Positions 41,238 to 53,335 of a stretch of DNA of 64,000 nucleotides are shown here, one piece after another. Numbering within the stretch: position 1 is the first letter of the stretch; each line of letters opens with the position of its first letter. Position numbers and translations under genes: made by a program. Where the stretch lies: positions 62,139,501-62,203,500 of the forward strand of contig CM059584.1 in the NCBI GenBank assembly GCA_030407085.1, read 5' to 3'. The notes under the pieces were generated by a model. The model did not search any database. It worked only from the letters and a program-made list of their open reading frames with translations, and was not told the DNA's origin. This DNA comes from Trichopria drosophilae. Lineage: Eukaryota; Arthropoda; Insecta; Hymenoptera; Diapriidae.

Positions 41238-42780
41238 TTGGAACCATATAGTAAAAAGTTGTACAAAACTAGCGTAGAGCAATTAGAAGATATTCTTGAT
41301 GGCCTAAAAGAGAAATTCAAAATGCAACCTAATACTGATCTTGTGCGACAAAGTATTCTCACTGTATGCCCCGACTATTGGACTAGTCGTAAAATCGTAG
41401 AAGAATTTCAGTGTTCTTATAGAATGGCAACACAATATAAGGCCCTGAAAAAATCTGATGGCGTATTAGCAATACCACATTTCAGGAAACGAAAGAATTT
41501 GGACGAAAATACAGTCTCGACAGTAATTGAATATTATGAAAGTGAAGAAAACAGCCGTGTCATGTCGAATAAAACTGTTACTGTGAAAATTAACGGATGT
41601 AAAGTAATATAAGAAAAGCGTTTACTGCTTCATGATATCAAAATCTTGCATTCAATGTTTAAGAAAAAGTATCCAAAACTTCTGATTGGTTCATCAAAAT
41701 TTGCCGAGTTGCTACCAAAGTGGTGTACCATTGCTGGAACTTTTGAAAAATTCTAAAATTCAGTTAAATGACTACAAAGATTGTATCAAATTTATTCTCG
41801 GTAACAATTTATAATCTACTTGTTCTTGTCTTCAATGCGAGAATTGTCCTGGTATAAAGCAGTTTTCAGATTTCATTTTGGGTTTACTGGAAGAAAAAAA
41901 CATACAGCAAGTAATATTTAGCACTTGGGATTCTACCGATCGATATACTCTGAAGCAAGAATACCTTTCTTCAGATGACTTTGTTGACGAATTATGCGAT
42001 CGCTTTGAATTGCTTATTCCTCATAATTTTATTTCGAAATAACAATCGGAATTTATATCTGAGAAGAAAAAACATTTACGCGACGATGAAGTACTACTTC
42101 AATGCGATTTTGCAGAAAATTATGCGTACGTTGTGCAAAATGCTGCACAGGCTTTCCATTACAACAACGACCAATGCGTTGTATTCACAGTTGTATTTTA
42201 CTACCGCTATAAAAAAGAATTAAAACATCACAATATTATCTTACTTTCAGATAGCACAAGTCATGATGCAGCTACAGTGTATTTAATGCAACAGAGGGTA
42301 ATACCAGAAATAAAAAAATGTTGCCCAAAAGTAAAAAAAGTCTATTACGTAACGGATGGTGCTAAACAACACTTTAAGAACAGGGCTCAAATGACATATC
42401 TGATGAATCACAATCTTGATTTTGGTATTGATGCTGAATGGCATTGCCATGTAACGGCGCATGGCAAATGCGATTGCGATGGACTTGGGGCATGTCTAAA
42501 AAGTGAAGCGAGACGCTATAGTTTACAAGCAGAATCGAACAATGCTATATTAAATTCGCTTTCGCTGTTGACGTGGGCCAAATCAAAATTTAAGAATATT
42601 CAATTCTTCCATTACACCAAAGAAGATCATCAAAGAGTATTGAAGATCCTGAAAAAAAATTCTCTGATCCGCCTGCTGTGCCCGACATTCAGAAAAGTCA
42701 TGCGTTTGTGCCTACAAGTGGGAATGTGCTGCAGGTGAAAAGATACTCGGCTACAAAAGAAGATATTATTCTTAAACAGT
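41238..42780 (+). pseudogene. Unclassified transposase-like gene with D...D...H-G-K core
   Basis: A first frame (41238-41612: TVCPDYWTSRKIVEEFQCSY, YYESEENSRVMSNKTV) continues through frameshifts with CPGIKQFSDF, CDFAENYAYVVQNAAQAFHY, FTVVFYYRYKKEL, YYVTDGAKQHFKNRAQM, DFGIDAEWHCHVTAHGKCDC and CDGLGACLKSEARRYSLQAE. CDFAENY and VTDGA look like the first two aspartates of a DDE/D nuclease. I remember similar proteins annotated as uncharacterised in many arthropods but cannot name the superfamily. It lies head to head with the Transib-like remnant, about 130 bp apart. The frame is broken in the middle, so this copy is dead. Confidence 0.6.
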
Positions 42781-43190
42781 ATTAAGCACTTGGCATCTTG
42801 TGTTTGTTGGTTGAATTGCTCATGAAACTGCTCATCTTGCCTTTGTTGGCCGGGTATCTCATCACATCTTGCCTTTCTTGCCTGGGTATCTCATCACTTC
42901 TTCCCTTTGTTGGTCACATACTTCATTACATCTTGCCTTTGTTGGTCGGATACTTCATCACATCTTGCCTTTGTTGGCCGGATACTTCATCACATCTTGC
43001 CTTTGGTGGATGGATATATTATTCTTAAACAGTATTAAGCACTTGGCATCTTGTGTTTGTTGGTTGAATTGCTCATGAAACTGCTCATCTTGCCTTTATT
43101 GGCCGGATACTTCATCACATTTTGTCTTTGTTGGCTGGGTATCACATCACATCTTGCCTTTGTTGGCCGGATGCCAAAATCGAATTTCGG
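42768..43190. repeat. 32-33-bp minisatellite with 251-bp higher-order period
   Basis: TTCATCACATCTTGCCTTTGTTGG-like units repeat about ten times. The leading TTATTCTTAAACAGTATTAAGC block occurs at 42768 and again at 43019, giving a higher-order duplication. Located just after the transposase-like gene. Confidence 0.8.
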
Positions 43191-43194
43191 CCGG

Positions 43195-43310
43195 ATTTCA
43201 AAATCCCAAAATTTTGAAAAATTAAAAAAGTGTTCAAAAAAATCTGAAAAAATTTAGCGTATTCTTTGATAAATTCTAAGAACATTTGGTTTAAATAACA
43301 TTTTTTCCGA
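43195..43310. repeat. AT-rich dispersed unit
   Basis: AAAATTTTGAAAAATTAAAA then GTATTCTTTGATAAATTCTA with AAGAACATTT; shared with units at 8765-8950, 12140-12323 and 61980-62420. Probably a fragment of a MITE family. Confidence 0.45.
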
Positions 43311-44229
43311 AAGTATAAATTTCAAATAAAACATTGGTAAACTTATCGACGATTATTTCGAGGTTAAAAAACAGGAAAAGTCACAGCTAAATTCTAATAT
43401 CCGGATACGCATTTGGGAGGTCAAAATACATCGGAAAGCATAAAAATCGCGATACATATGGGCTACATTTTTATTTTTAGTACGTTTTTAAATTTTTTTT
43501 ATTGAAATTAAGAGCTTTCAGGGGCCATATTGGAGCCGCGATATTGGATTTTGCAAAGGCGCTCTCGACATTTGAAAGTATATGTCCTAATCTTTAAAAT
43601 GAGCCCTCATTCGTATTTTTTAGTTTTTTCTAATTTTGGGCACAGCATGATCCGGATGGCTTTCGAAGGAATTCATTCGGAGGAAAAAATTGTATTATTC
43701 CCTCTTTAAATAGGGGTAGAAAAAAATTTTTTTTTATAGAGTTAGCGTTTCAAGATTATTTTCATTGTACCTCCAAAATAACCGTTAACTACTCTAGAAT
43801 ATGTAAACAAATTTTCATGAGAATCGAAGAGGTAGATTATAATTAAAATCAGCGTTAATTTCTACTGTGTTGCATACTGTAAAACGCTCAGCACTAACGG
43901 TAGATATATTCAGTAATCGTCACACATATTTATATGAAACAGAAATTGGTTTCGATATGACAATGAAGTTTAGTGAGATATAAAAATGGTTTTTATTGTA
44001 ATTATTGTGGGTGAAACGAAAAATATATAGCCAAAAACTTGTAAGTCGATTTAAAGGAAAATATATATCGTAACTTTGGAAACGACACTGTAAAAAACTT
44101 TTTTTTCTACAAATTAGGTAGAACATGTTTTTTACATTTGCTTCAATGTTATTGTTTTTGCAAAGCCTAAGAGATTCTGCAAAATAATCTAATATCCATT
44201 ATAAGAAAGTATATAGTAATAACTGCAAG
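43311..44229. other. AT-rich spacer
   Basis: No coding sequence or repeat recognised. Confidence 0.4.
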
Positions 44230-44272
44230 GTACCGGCAGCTCACTACAGCCGGCAATGAGTGCGGAAACAGA

Positions 44273-47200
44273 GTGTCATCTAGGAACATCAGAGTGGCCG
44301 CAGGGAAGAAAGTGTCAGATTCCGCGTCGTGGTCATCTATGGCGAGCAAGCCGAGAAGAAGGAGCCATCGACGTAACTGCAGGAAGAGGGGTAGAGCTGC
44401 GAAAGTAAGGAGAAGCAGCACCGAGAAAATAGCTGCGGTATTGCCAGAAAGGCAAGCCTATCGAGAGCCGCCCCCACCAAGGAGATCATCCCCGAGAACA
44501 TCATCTGTTCGGCCCCATAATCGGCCGGAACGACAACCGCCGAAAGCAACCGAAAAGCCTCGGTGATCCGTATGCCACCTTCTGAACGATGCCCGACATC
44601 GCTCCGCCGCGCGCCCGTGCTATAACTGCGGCGGGACGGGCCACTTCGCGCGCGAGTTCCGGAGCCCTGACAGTGCTACGGATGTGGAAAATTAGGTCCG
44701 ATACGTCGGGAGTCCGTACAGTGTATGAAAGCTGGTGTACATACGACACTCGGGAAACGAACAGAGCGGGTCGAGGCGCGAGTCTTCCCGATCCGCAGTC
44801 CAGGACTCTGCGATACAGGAACTACACGGTCGTTCGTCGGACCGAGGATCGCCGACGCATACCGCAACCATATACTGCCCATAAAGGAGGATCAAGAAGC
44901 GCCACGGTTCATTCCACGGAAATCACCGGAATACTGCCACTGATGGTTGACGTGGAAAATCGGTAACGTGGTAATGGAAGCGCTTCGCTGTTGCGGAAGA
45001 AGCAACTATTCACGCGGAGTGCGCGGGGTTGGCAGAGGTCACGTCTGAGCAAAAAGGACAGCTGACCAGATTGCTGGACGAACTGCTACTCCCGTCCCCA
45101 GCTACGCTACATATGACCACGCTGGTAGAGCATAGACGTGGGAGACGCGCGATCGGTGAAACATCGATTTCCCTGCGAGTTACCGGCCGTCCTGGAGGCC
45201 GCCCAAGCAGAGAATGACTCAGTGATAAGGAACGATATGATTGAGCTATCCACCAGCGCGTGGTCGAGTTTGCCCGCCATAGTGCAGAAGCCGAACGGGA
45301 CTTACCGGTTCTGCGTCGACTCAAGCGGAAGGACGCGTATCCACCTCCGAATGTAGACGGCATCCTGGATAAAGTTCGCCGACCGACGTTTATCAGTAAA
45401 ATAAACCTCAGCCAGGTCTACCAATTTAAAACGATGCCATACGGCCTTACAAATGCTTGTACCATATTCCAGCGGCTGATGGATTCACTCTTCGGGTCAG
45501 GTGACGAACCGAGGGTGTTCGTCTACCTAGATGACATAATAATCGTCAGCGAGTCGTTCGACGAATATATGGCCATGGTCCATCGAGTATTGAAGACCAT
45601 TGTACGGGCTAGTTTCCAAATAAACCGAGAAAAGTAGAGTCGAGTTCTCCTACGAGAGTGTCTGTCTAGGATACCGTATCGATCGAGAAGAATTGCTCGC
45701 TTCATACCAAATCTCGCCGAGAAGAGACTTCCCTCACCAAGCTGACGAGGAGGAATCAGCATTGGGAGTGGGATAAGGAGCAAGAGCAGTTGTTTGAGAC
45801 TCTGAAAGCAGCACTGACGGAGGCCATAGTGTTAGGGAGGCCTGATTTCAAGCGGCCCTTCCTTTTAGCGATTATGCCCTCGGAGCAGTGCTTACACAGC
45901 AGCCTTCAGTGGCAGCGCAACCTAAGGAATCCAATGGGACGCCTAGTTGGTTGTCCCTTAGAGTTGCAGGGATGGAACTTCACTATTTGTCATAAGAAAG
46001 GAGCGTTGCATCATTTCCTGGATGCCCTTTCCCGGAGAGTTGAAGAGGACATCGGAGCCATGCGTGTAGCAGCGGAAAAGGACGACTCGTACGAGAGGAG
46101 AAGAGAGTTGGTACGAGCACATCTGGAGCGGTTCCCCGAGTAGAGACTAGAAAATGATCGGTTATACCACGCCCGATCCGATCTACTATTGAACTCCGTG
46201 ACTGGGACGGGGGAAGGAGGGGGGAGAACCGCTGGAAGTTGATACTGCCGGTCGGATTGCGAGCGCATTCCCTCAGCAATGCGCAGGAAGAGGTGAATGC
46301 CGGACACTACAGAGTCGAGAAGACGTGTTGCCGCCTCTCAGTAGAGTACTACTGGCCTGGCCTTCGGTACGACGTACGGCAATTCATCGACGAGAGTCGC
46401 GACTGTCAAATTCAGGACGGGCCACCAGTATTAATGGCTCAACGGATAGTATAAAAGCCGTGGACCGTTGTACATCCTCGTCTTTATAGACATGTTCACA
46501 AGGTGGGTGGAGCCAAAAGCGCTGAGACCGCTAACGGCAGAAATATTGCTCGGGCTTTGGAAGATTTAGTATTATTCCAATAGGAGGCGCATTCATTCCG
46601 GAACGAGGCGTTGGACAAGATGTTGTTGGCGTATGGAGTGCGGTCGATTAAAACGCCTCTGTACCATCCTCAGGCCAACCCGGTTGACTGAGTGAACCGT
46701 ACGATCAAAACTATGACCCGCACGTTTGTAGTTGCCGATCATCGAGACCGGGACTTGCATTTGCCTGAGTTCCAGAGTGCGATCAACACGGCTGTGCAGG
46801 AGAGCATGAAAGTGTCGAAGGCTTTCCTAATTTTTTGCCGACAACCGACCCCTGTCAAGAGTCTGAGGCGCCGATTGGAGGGGGAAGCGGCAGTTCTACG
46901 CATCAAGAGCGAAGAAAGGGAAGAACGTCTAGAACCGAGCGAACGAGCGCCACCGTCGACAATACAATCGCGGCGGACGTGACATCCTTTTAATGTCGGG
47001 GATCTAGTGTTGTGACGAAATCACGTCCTGTTGTTGGGCGCGGATAGATTCGCTGCAAATACTCGGCCGCGTTACGAGAGGCCGTTCCGCGTCGTAAACA
47101 CTATTTCTCCCGCCGTGTACAAGTTGGGCGGGGAAATCGGACGAAGAGTGACGAAAGTCCACGTTATGGACCTAAAGTGGTATGTTGTACCTCGCGGATC

Positions 47201-47490
47201 CCGTCGAGTCGAGGGTTAATCGTTTATATTTATGTTGTAGCTTAGATGGTCCAGCCTCGGCGAGAAGCAGAGGAGAAAGGGGACCACGGTCTGACCGGCC
47301 CGTCCAGAGTAGCTACACAATCAAACGAGGAAGCTATCAACGGACAGGAAGAGAGGATCGACTGCAGCCGTCTCGCAGAAGCGCATCGAGATAGGTCACG
47401 GAATGAAATGGGCTCAGCATCTGGCAGGGTTCTTCTCCGGCCCAGCTGCAGAAGGTGGTCATGTAGGCCATCCAAAGGAGCCCCGGCGTG
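44273..47490 (+). pseudogene. Second Gypsy-like element, gag-pol heavily decayed
   Basis: GC-rich internal region with fragments in all three frames. They include a zinc knuckle CYNCGGTGHFAREF (about 44617; last cysteine replaced), protease DTGTTRSFVGP (about 44815), RT with IELSTSAWSSLPAIVQKPNG and YLDDIIIVSE (about 45521), a shortened RNase H ending CHKKGALHHFLDALSRR, an integrase piece with EYYWPGLRYDVRQF (about 46350), QPTPVKSL and a C-terminal RYERPFRVVNTISP-A-YKL. Parts of RNase H and the integrase core are deleted. The order is that of Ty3/Gypsy. It is unrelated at fine scale to the copy at 13265-17938 and far older. Confidence 0.8.
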
Positions 47491-47666
47491 AGGAGAAATC
47501 TACCAAGTAATTCAGGGAGGTTGAGTTTGCTCCCTCTCCAGCCCCGTTTAGAGAGGGGCAGGTGCTGAACCTGCAGATGAGCGCGGAGCGATGGCGACGA
47601 GTTCTAGGACAAATATCTTGATTCGAGATACGGTAGTTTTATGACGGGAGTGCCGAATAATCCCGA

Positions 47667-47680
47667 GGTAGGAGGGGGGT
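47667..47680 (+). promoter_or_regulatory. Polypurine tract of the second Gypsy element
   Basis: AGGTAGGAGGGGGG directly before the TGTAAC start of the 3' LTR, the expected position for plus-strand priming. Confidence 0.55.
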
Positions 47681-47681
47681 T

Positions 47682-48315
47682 TGTAACTGGACGTTACATC
47701 TGTCCAGGAGTCGTGCCGAAGTCGCGAGAGCGCGTATTTATTTTATGATTGTAATCAATCGATAGTAGGATTGTTACAGATACGAACGCCGCGGGCAACG
47801 GCGCCCGAAGATGCGCGGTAGGAGCGAGCGCCACGAAATTGCCAGTAATTTACATAACCTTCAAGTAGGAAGGACCAGGAGTGCGAACGTAGAGTCGAAA
47901 TAAATGTACGGAGTCCGGGTCGGAAGAAAAAAGTGTACGGAGCCATAGTAGAGCTGCGAGTACGCGAGGGAGCGACCGAACCTGCCGTCACCACGAAAGG
48001 ACGAGACGCCGAGAACCAGGCAAATACGTTGGAGCGAGCGGGCGAAACGCCAAACCAAATTGTGAAAACCGATGTAAGTCGGCCTTGGACCACACATTTG
48101 TCAGTTAATTAATAAACCTGAAAAGTATCCATTTTTTGTAATAATTTATAAGCCTATTATTTGTTTCCTGCTACACCGTTTCCGTATCTTATGCGGACGG
48201 TGTGCGGAGCCGCCATAGAAGTTTCGCGGTCCTCTTTTTAGGCGCAGAAGGAGACAGGAGCCGACCTCCTCTGGGCTAGTCCGTGCCCTACCGGAAGTGA
48301 TAAATTTCAGCTACA
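47682..48315 (+). repeat. 3' LTR of the second Gypsy element
   Basis: Starts TGTAACTGGACGTTACA right after a purine tract and probably ends ...CTACA at 48315, giving TGT...ACA limits. A polyadenylation signal AATAAA lies at 48111-48116. The right edge coincides with the 3' tail of the adjoining minus-strand non-LTR element. No 5' LTR is present. Confidence 0.55.
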
Positions 48316-51272
48316 TATTTAGATAGATAGATTTATTCCAATTCCTACAATAAATAGAATTGAGGACCTATAGGGGGCATTAAAATGCCCGTACATAAGA
48401 GGTTCCTTAAAACCTAAATAATTATAATTACAATGATATAATCTATAACATGTTACTTGATTAATCTTATAGTCATATAACACTGATATAATAATATATT
48501 AAAAATGTTAAAACTAAAAAAAATAAAATTAAATTATAAAACAGTATTACTTCGTTCTTCTTTTTTCATTTCTTGAGAATATTCTAGACTTTTTCAGATC
48601 TACTCCACTATGAATCCACTGATTATTGGTTTCAGTTTAATCTTCATAGATTGTCTGTGTAGCCGCATATCTTTTAGAGAATTTGGTAGTTTATTAAAGT
48701 ATTCAATCGCATAATAGTCGTAACATCTTTGTTCAATTGTTAATCTATACTTTGGTAATGGTAAATTTTTATTTCTTGTATTTCGTGGGCGTTCGTTGTA
48801 AATATTGGCAAGCTCATTATATTTGTATAATATTGATTTAAGTACAAAAGTTTGTTTGATGTTTAATGGCTGTATTTCATTTTGGTTTATACCTATTATT
48901 TTCAGTAATTTTCTTTGCAGTCTTACTAATGGCAGATGCTTGGTATATTCCACCCCATCCAATTACTCCATAAGTAGCAATACTATTAAATAATCCAAAA
49001 TAAAGTTGTAGTAGTTGATTTTTAAAAATTATTTTTTTTTAATCTATAGAATACATATGTTACGTACCAGTCCTGAAAAGGACTTGCAGTAACAATTAAA
49101 TATTAAATACACTGGAGTTTTACGTTTGAACCGTTTATTTATAAAGTACGTTACGCGGGTCGTACATAAAAAATATATCCGAATCGAGGGTGATAGGTTT
49201 CGCGGAATCGTTTAAGTCGCGGTCTTAGTCCGAGATTTTAATGGACTCTATAAATGATGTTTTGAGGATATTTAATACAAGTTTATTGTTGAACAACCAT
49301 GTATATATAACATTTAGAATGTCATTAATTGAAATTGATATTTCCGTCCAACTTTCATAAGAAATGGGTATAGCAACATCATCAGCATATGCTACTAAAG
49401 ATGGAGAGAGATCCAATAAATCATTAATATAAATAATAAACAGTAGCGGTCCAAGAATTGATCCCTGAGGAACCCCAACATTCACCTTTTGAATATTACT
49501 TGTTACGTTGTTTATTCTTACTATTTGTTCTCTGTCCGTAAGATACCTTTCAATTAGTTTCCAGCAAATACCTCACACTTCAATTTTTTGTATCTTTGAA
49601 AGTAGAATTTCATGATTAACTGTATCGAAAGCTTTACTATTATCTAAAAATGCAATCACTGCTGGATTACTTTTAGCAAGATTTTTGTATATAAAATTAG
49701 TTACATTATATCTGTACTTCTATCCTCTAAGAAACCGTACTGTTTAGAGTTAATGATTTTACAATTCTTAAGAAAACTAGATATTCTTTTGTGTATAATC
49801 TTCTCAAAGATTTTAGTCAGATTTGATATTAATGACATAGGCCTGTCGTTTCCTATTTGCTTCTTGGAGCCACTCTTATATATAGGAGTTATTATTGCTT
49901 TTTTAAAATATTTTGGACATACACCTAACTCGATAACTGTGTTGATGATGGTAGTTAAGATGGGTGTAATGTAAGTGGCCGCTAATTTCAATGTTTTTGC
50001 ATGTATACCGTCATATCCTCCTGCTTCGTTCTTCAACTATATTATATACTATAAATTTCAGCTTCGTTCGTTGGGGCAATAAATAAAGTTTTGCTATTAT
50101 ATGTTATTTCAGGTATATCCTTTTGAACTATTGGTTGTTGTAAGGTCGTATTCAATTTACTACCTATTTTACTGTAATATTGGTTAAAATTGTTAGCTAT
50201 AAGTTGACTGTCTTTTATTGTGACATTCTACTATTAGCGCCTGTACACTGTTGTTTTTAATTTTTAAATCAAGTTTTTTATGAACGAAATTCCATATTTG
50301 TTTTGATTTAGCATTTTTTATATAATTAATTTCAAATCTATTTTTTGCTGCTTTGATAATAACTCTTTTCAAGAAATTCTCGTATCTCATAAATTCTTTT
50401 TCTTTGATAACATTATTTTTATCTTGTTTCCAAACTTTATACAACTTATCTTTTGTATTAATGGAATTTATTATTGCTGGAGTAATCCATTCACTTCTTG
50501 ATCTTTGCTACTTTGTTTTTTTTTACAAGTGATAGTTTATAAATTTTTTGTATAGTACGATAGTAAGTAATGTTAGAGCTTCATCATTATCCTGTATTCT
50601 GGATATTTCTCCCCACGGTTCAAACTCACACCCAAGCCTTGAATGTAGCATTATTTATCTTAAAAGCATTCTTATTGACACATCTAATTTTATCATCTAT
50701 GAAAGAAACAAACGCAGGAAAGTGGTCCGTTATTTTGTCTAGAAGTTTACCTGTAGTTATGTTATAAGAACTTTTTAAAAACGCATGATCTACACAAGTA
50801 CCACTTTGAATTATTACTTGGACGAGTTACTGTATTGATCAGGGACATAAAACAGTTCTGCTGTAAACAATCCCAATAGTCTTCAAACGTTTGATCACAA
50901 TTAAGCAGATCTATATTTACATCTCCTATAATCAAATGATGCTTGGCATCCTTATTTGCTTTTGAGAATAATTCCAGAATACTACGAATATTTACGTGCA
51001 TGACTAATAAATCCGATTTCGTGAATTTTGCAAAGGTATTTAAATCTTCAACAACATGAAAGCTGGTTTCTTGATTATGATTAAGCTCATCAATTATGTC
51101 CATAAAGATTTAAATTAGTTCTCGATTTTATAAGTAGAGATATTCGGCTTCCATGGATAATTAGTATTCATAACATGTTGTTCCCACTTTACCTTGTAAG
51201 ATTCACATTGTTTGATGTCGTCAGCAGAGTGTTCAATCGCCCTTTTTTACTTAGATATTTATTTCCTATTAA
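48316..51272 (-). pseudogene. Non-LTR retrotransposon: ORF1 end, ORF2 and 3' tail (decayed)
   Basis: Minus strand. The end of ORF1 lies at about 51272-51118 (DDIKQCESYKVKWEQHV). ORF2 starts at 51103 with endonuclease pieces (SDLLVMHVNIRSI, HHLIIGDVNIDLL, VDHAFLK). Reverse transcriptase follows with AGGYDGIHAKTLKL and IITPIYKSGSKK (50036-49701), then GVPQGSILGPLLFIIYINDL and catalytic YADDVA (49485-49225), and a C-terminal domain (48962-48600). The 3' end has GGAATAAATCTATCTATC, a tetranucleotide tail. Internal deletions and frame breaks occur, and a short LTR-like insert sits near 49058-49235. The 5' part continues beyond the window after the CACTA insertion, at 63756. Confidence 0.75.
49058..49235. 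repeat. Short LTR-like insertion with palindromic start
   Basis: TGTTACGTACCAG...GTAACA forms an inverted repeat at 49058-49094, similar in form to LTR starts at 47682 and 26436. The segment interrupts the reverse transcriptase C-terminal region. Its right edge and any target duplication are unclear. Confidence 0.35.
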
Positions 51273-51289
51273 CCCCAGCGGAAATAAAA

Positions 51290-51680
51290 AATGTATGAAA
51301 ACGTACGAAATCGTACACAAACATACAGAAATGTGCAGAAACGTGCAGAAACGTACAGAAACGTACCATTGTATCCGATTTCGGACATTTCATACACTTT
51401 TGTATGTTTCTTCACATTTTTGCACGTTTTTATACTTTTATACACGTTTTCGTACGTTTTCTTACGTTTTTTTTTTCACATTGTCGTACCATTTTGTATC
51501 TCACAAATTATTTCTCACATTTCTGCACGTTTCCACACGTTTACGTACGTTTTCAAACATTTGTGTTCGTATATCTACATTTCTGTATATTTTCGTACTC
51601 TTTTCTTACAGTTTTGTAGGCTTTTATTTGTTTCCATATATTTATCTAAATATTCATGTCTTTCTGGTTATTTTCATACG
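51290..51680. repeat. Subterminal ACGTACAGAA repeats, left end
   Basis: Degenerate 10-12-bp units (ACGTGCAGAA, ACGTACGAAA and inverse forms TTTCGTACG, TTTGCACG) fill about 400 bp. CACTA elements typically carry such subterminal repeats as transposase binding sites. Long frames pass through them, but their composition (alternating FxTF, YVF) is that of a repeat. Confidence 0.7.
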
Positions 51681-51975
51681 TTTTTGCATGTGGCGATTGT
51701 GACACACATTCCACCAGAAGCACGTCGGCTGAAAAAAAGCTCCTTCTGAAAAAAAAATCCATTATTGCGGAAACTTTTAGACATAAGTATATGAAGTTTC
51801 GGATACTGGAGTTTTCTGAGACGCGGCTTACAAATGTGAAGTAAGATTTTCAAACCAAAAACTGGCGAATCTAAGATGGCCGACCAAAATGTAAAAAAAT
51901 GTACTTGATAGAGATGAAACTGGGAAGTTGGGGGGTACGCCGCGAAGTGTTAAATATAGTCAAAAAAAAACGGTT

Positions 51976-52107
51976 TTAATGATAAATTTTTCGAAATTTT
52001 TTGGAATTTGTTGGAAAAATATTCGAGTAGTATTGTAGATGTTAATGATAAATTTTTCGAAATTTTTTGGAATTTGTTGGAAAAATATTCGAGTAGTATT
52101 GTAGATG
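51976..52107. repeat. 66-bp tandem duplication private to the left arm
   Basis: TTAATGATAAATTTTTCGAA starts at 51976 and 52042; the right arm has a single copy near 62965-63035. Confidence 0.85.
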
Positions 52108-52458
52108 TTTGAGAAAACTATTACTGTTTACAACAATGTTTTGGTATTACATATATTTTTCTATTGTTTACAAAGAACTGTCAAATATCACATTATTACA
52201 TATTTTCTGAAATTGTACATTTTTATTATAATATTATTTTATTATATATTTGTATTATTTAACGAAGTTCTAATTAACAGTTTTACTTAAAGCACCTTTC
52301 ACTATTGTTCCTAGAAAATAATCATTTTCTGCTCGCATCACGATACAGGGTCTACCTACCATAGAATATTGTACAATATTTATATCCCGTTAATCTTTCC
52401 CACAACGCTTGAAATGTTGAATTGTGTCATCATTAGTAATAAAAGGGCGACTCGCGAT

Positions 52459-52889
52459 TCCTTTTGAACCTGAAAACCCTCCGAACTGCGATGCTTAACT
52501 GCCAATGAACACAAGTCTGTCGCTACAAGGTCGGGACGTACTTTTTTTTTTAACGAAAATTATTCGCTAGCACAGTTGGGCCATGTACATTAAACGAATA
52601 TTGACATGAAATCATTTATAGTAACGTAGTTTTCAATCGGCATGAAGAATTTAGCTTATGGTTGGTCACAAACATTTATTTTGCAAATATTTCTTGTTAC
52701 ACGTAGTGTAATGTAGGTGTTCCAACTGCACACATATATCATTATCGAAAATAGTTACATTTGGTTGTCTGAACTCATTGATACATAAAACTTAAAAATA
52801 CTTGTAAATATTATTAATATAAAAAACTGTATTCATGTTAAATCTTTGAATGATTATTCCCTTTATTATTTTTCTGTATGGTTTCCTAT
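52459..52889. other. Spacer inside the CACTA composite
   Basis: AT-rich sequence between the left arm and the pogo-like MITE; nothing recognised. Confidence 0.4.
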
Positions 52890-53335
52890 TACAGTAGGAC
52901 CTCTTTCCAACGACTCTCCCGCTAACGACTCCTCCCATCTACGACAGAAAATTCCTCTCACGAACGACCACGTGGTACCGCTCCTTATCCCTTCCACTGG
53001 GCGCCTGCTATGTACTACGTACATAGGCCTTGACCACAGAGCGCATCTGATTGGTCAGAATCATTAAGGTGGAGATGACAGAGAGCATCAAGATTAATAA
53101 GAGTGGTGGAAGAGTCTTTCTCTCTCTAGTAGTCGTTCGTAAGAGGTTTGAGGGGAAGGCTAGGAACCGAACCAGTCGTCGGAAAGAGGTCCTACTAGGG
53201 ATGGAAAGTCGTTTAGAAAAGTCGACTTTCGACTTTTACAAAGTCGAAATATAAAAAGTCGATTGTAGTTCAAAAGTCGAAATGAAAAGTCGACTTTGGT
53301 CGACTTTAGTCGAAAAATTTGTAAAGACAAAAGCA

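Larger units (their letters stand above)
51273..52458 (-). repeat. Left inverted arm of the CACTA composite
   Basis: Contains, on the minus strand, the transposase C-terminus (RPFITNDDTIQHF ... GRPCIVMRAENDYFLGTIVK), stop, 3' flank and terminal repeats, highly similar to the right arm. It ends abruptly at 52458 inside the coding region. It retains the unoccupied TTAA at 52259-52262 where the right arm carries a MITE, and has a private 66-bp duplication. Confidence 0.8.

Noticed and set aside
42798..43257. Leu/Trp-rich frames resembling membrane proteins
   Set aside because: Produced by the 32-33-bp minisatellite; open in several frames at once.
44501..47475. Multiple long minus-strand frames
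   Set aside because: Antisense shadows of the GC-rich decayed Gypsy element on the plus strand.
51175..51749. Long overlapping frames with FxTF/YVF-rich translations, and the mirror set at 63266-63758
   Set aside because: They arise from 10-12-bp subterminal repeats of the CACTA element; several frames stay open at once and the composition is that of a tandem repeat.
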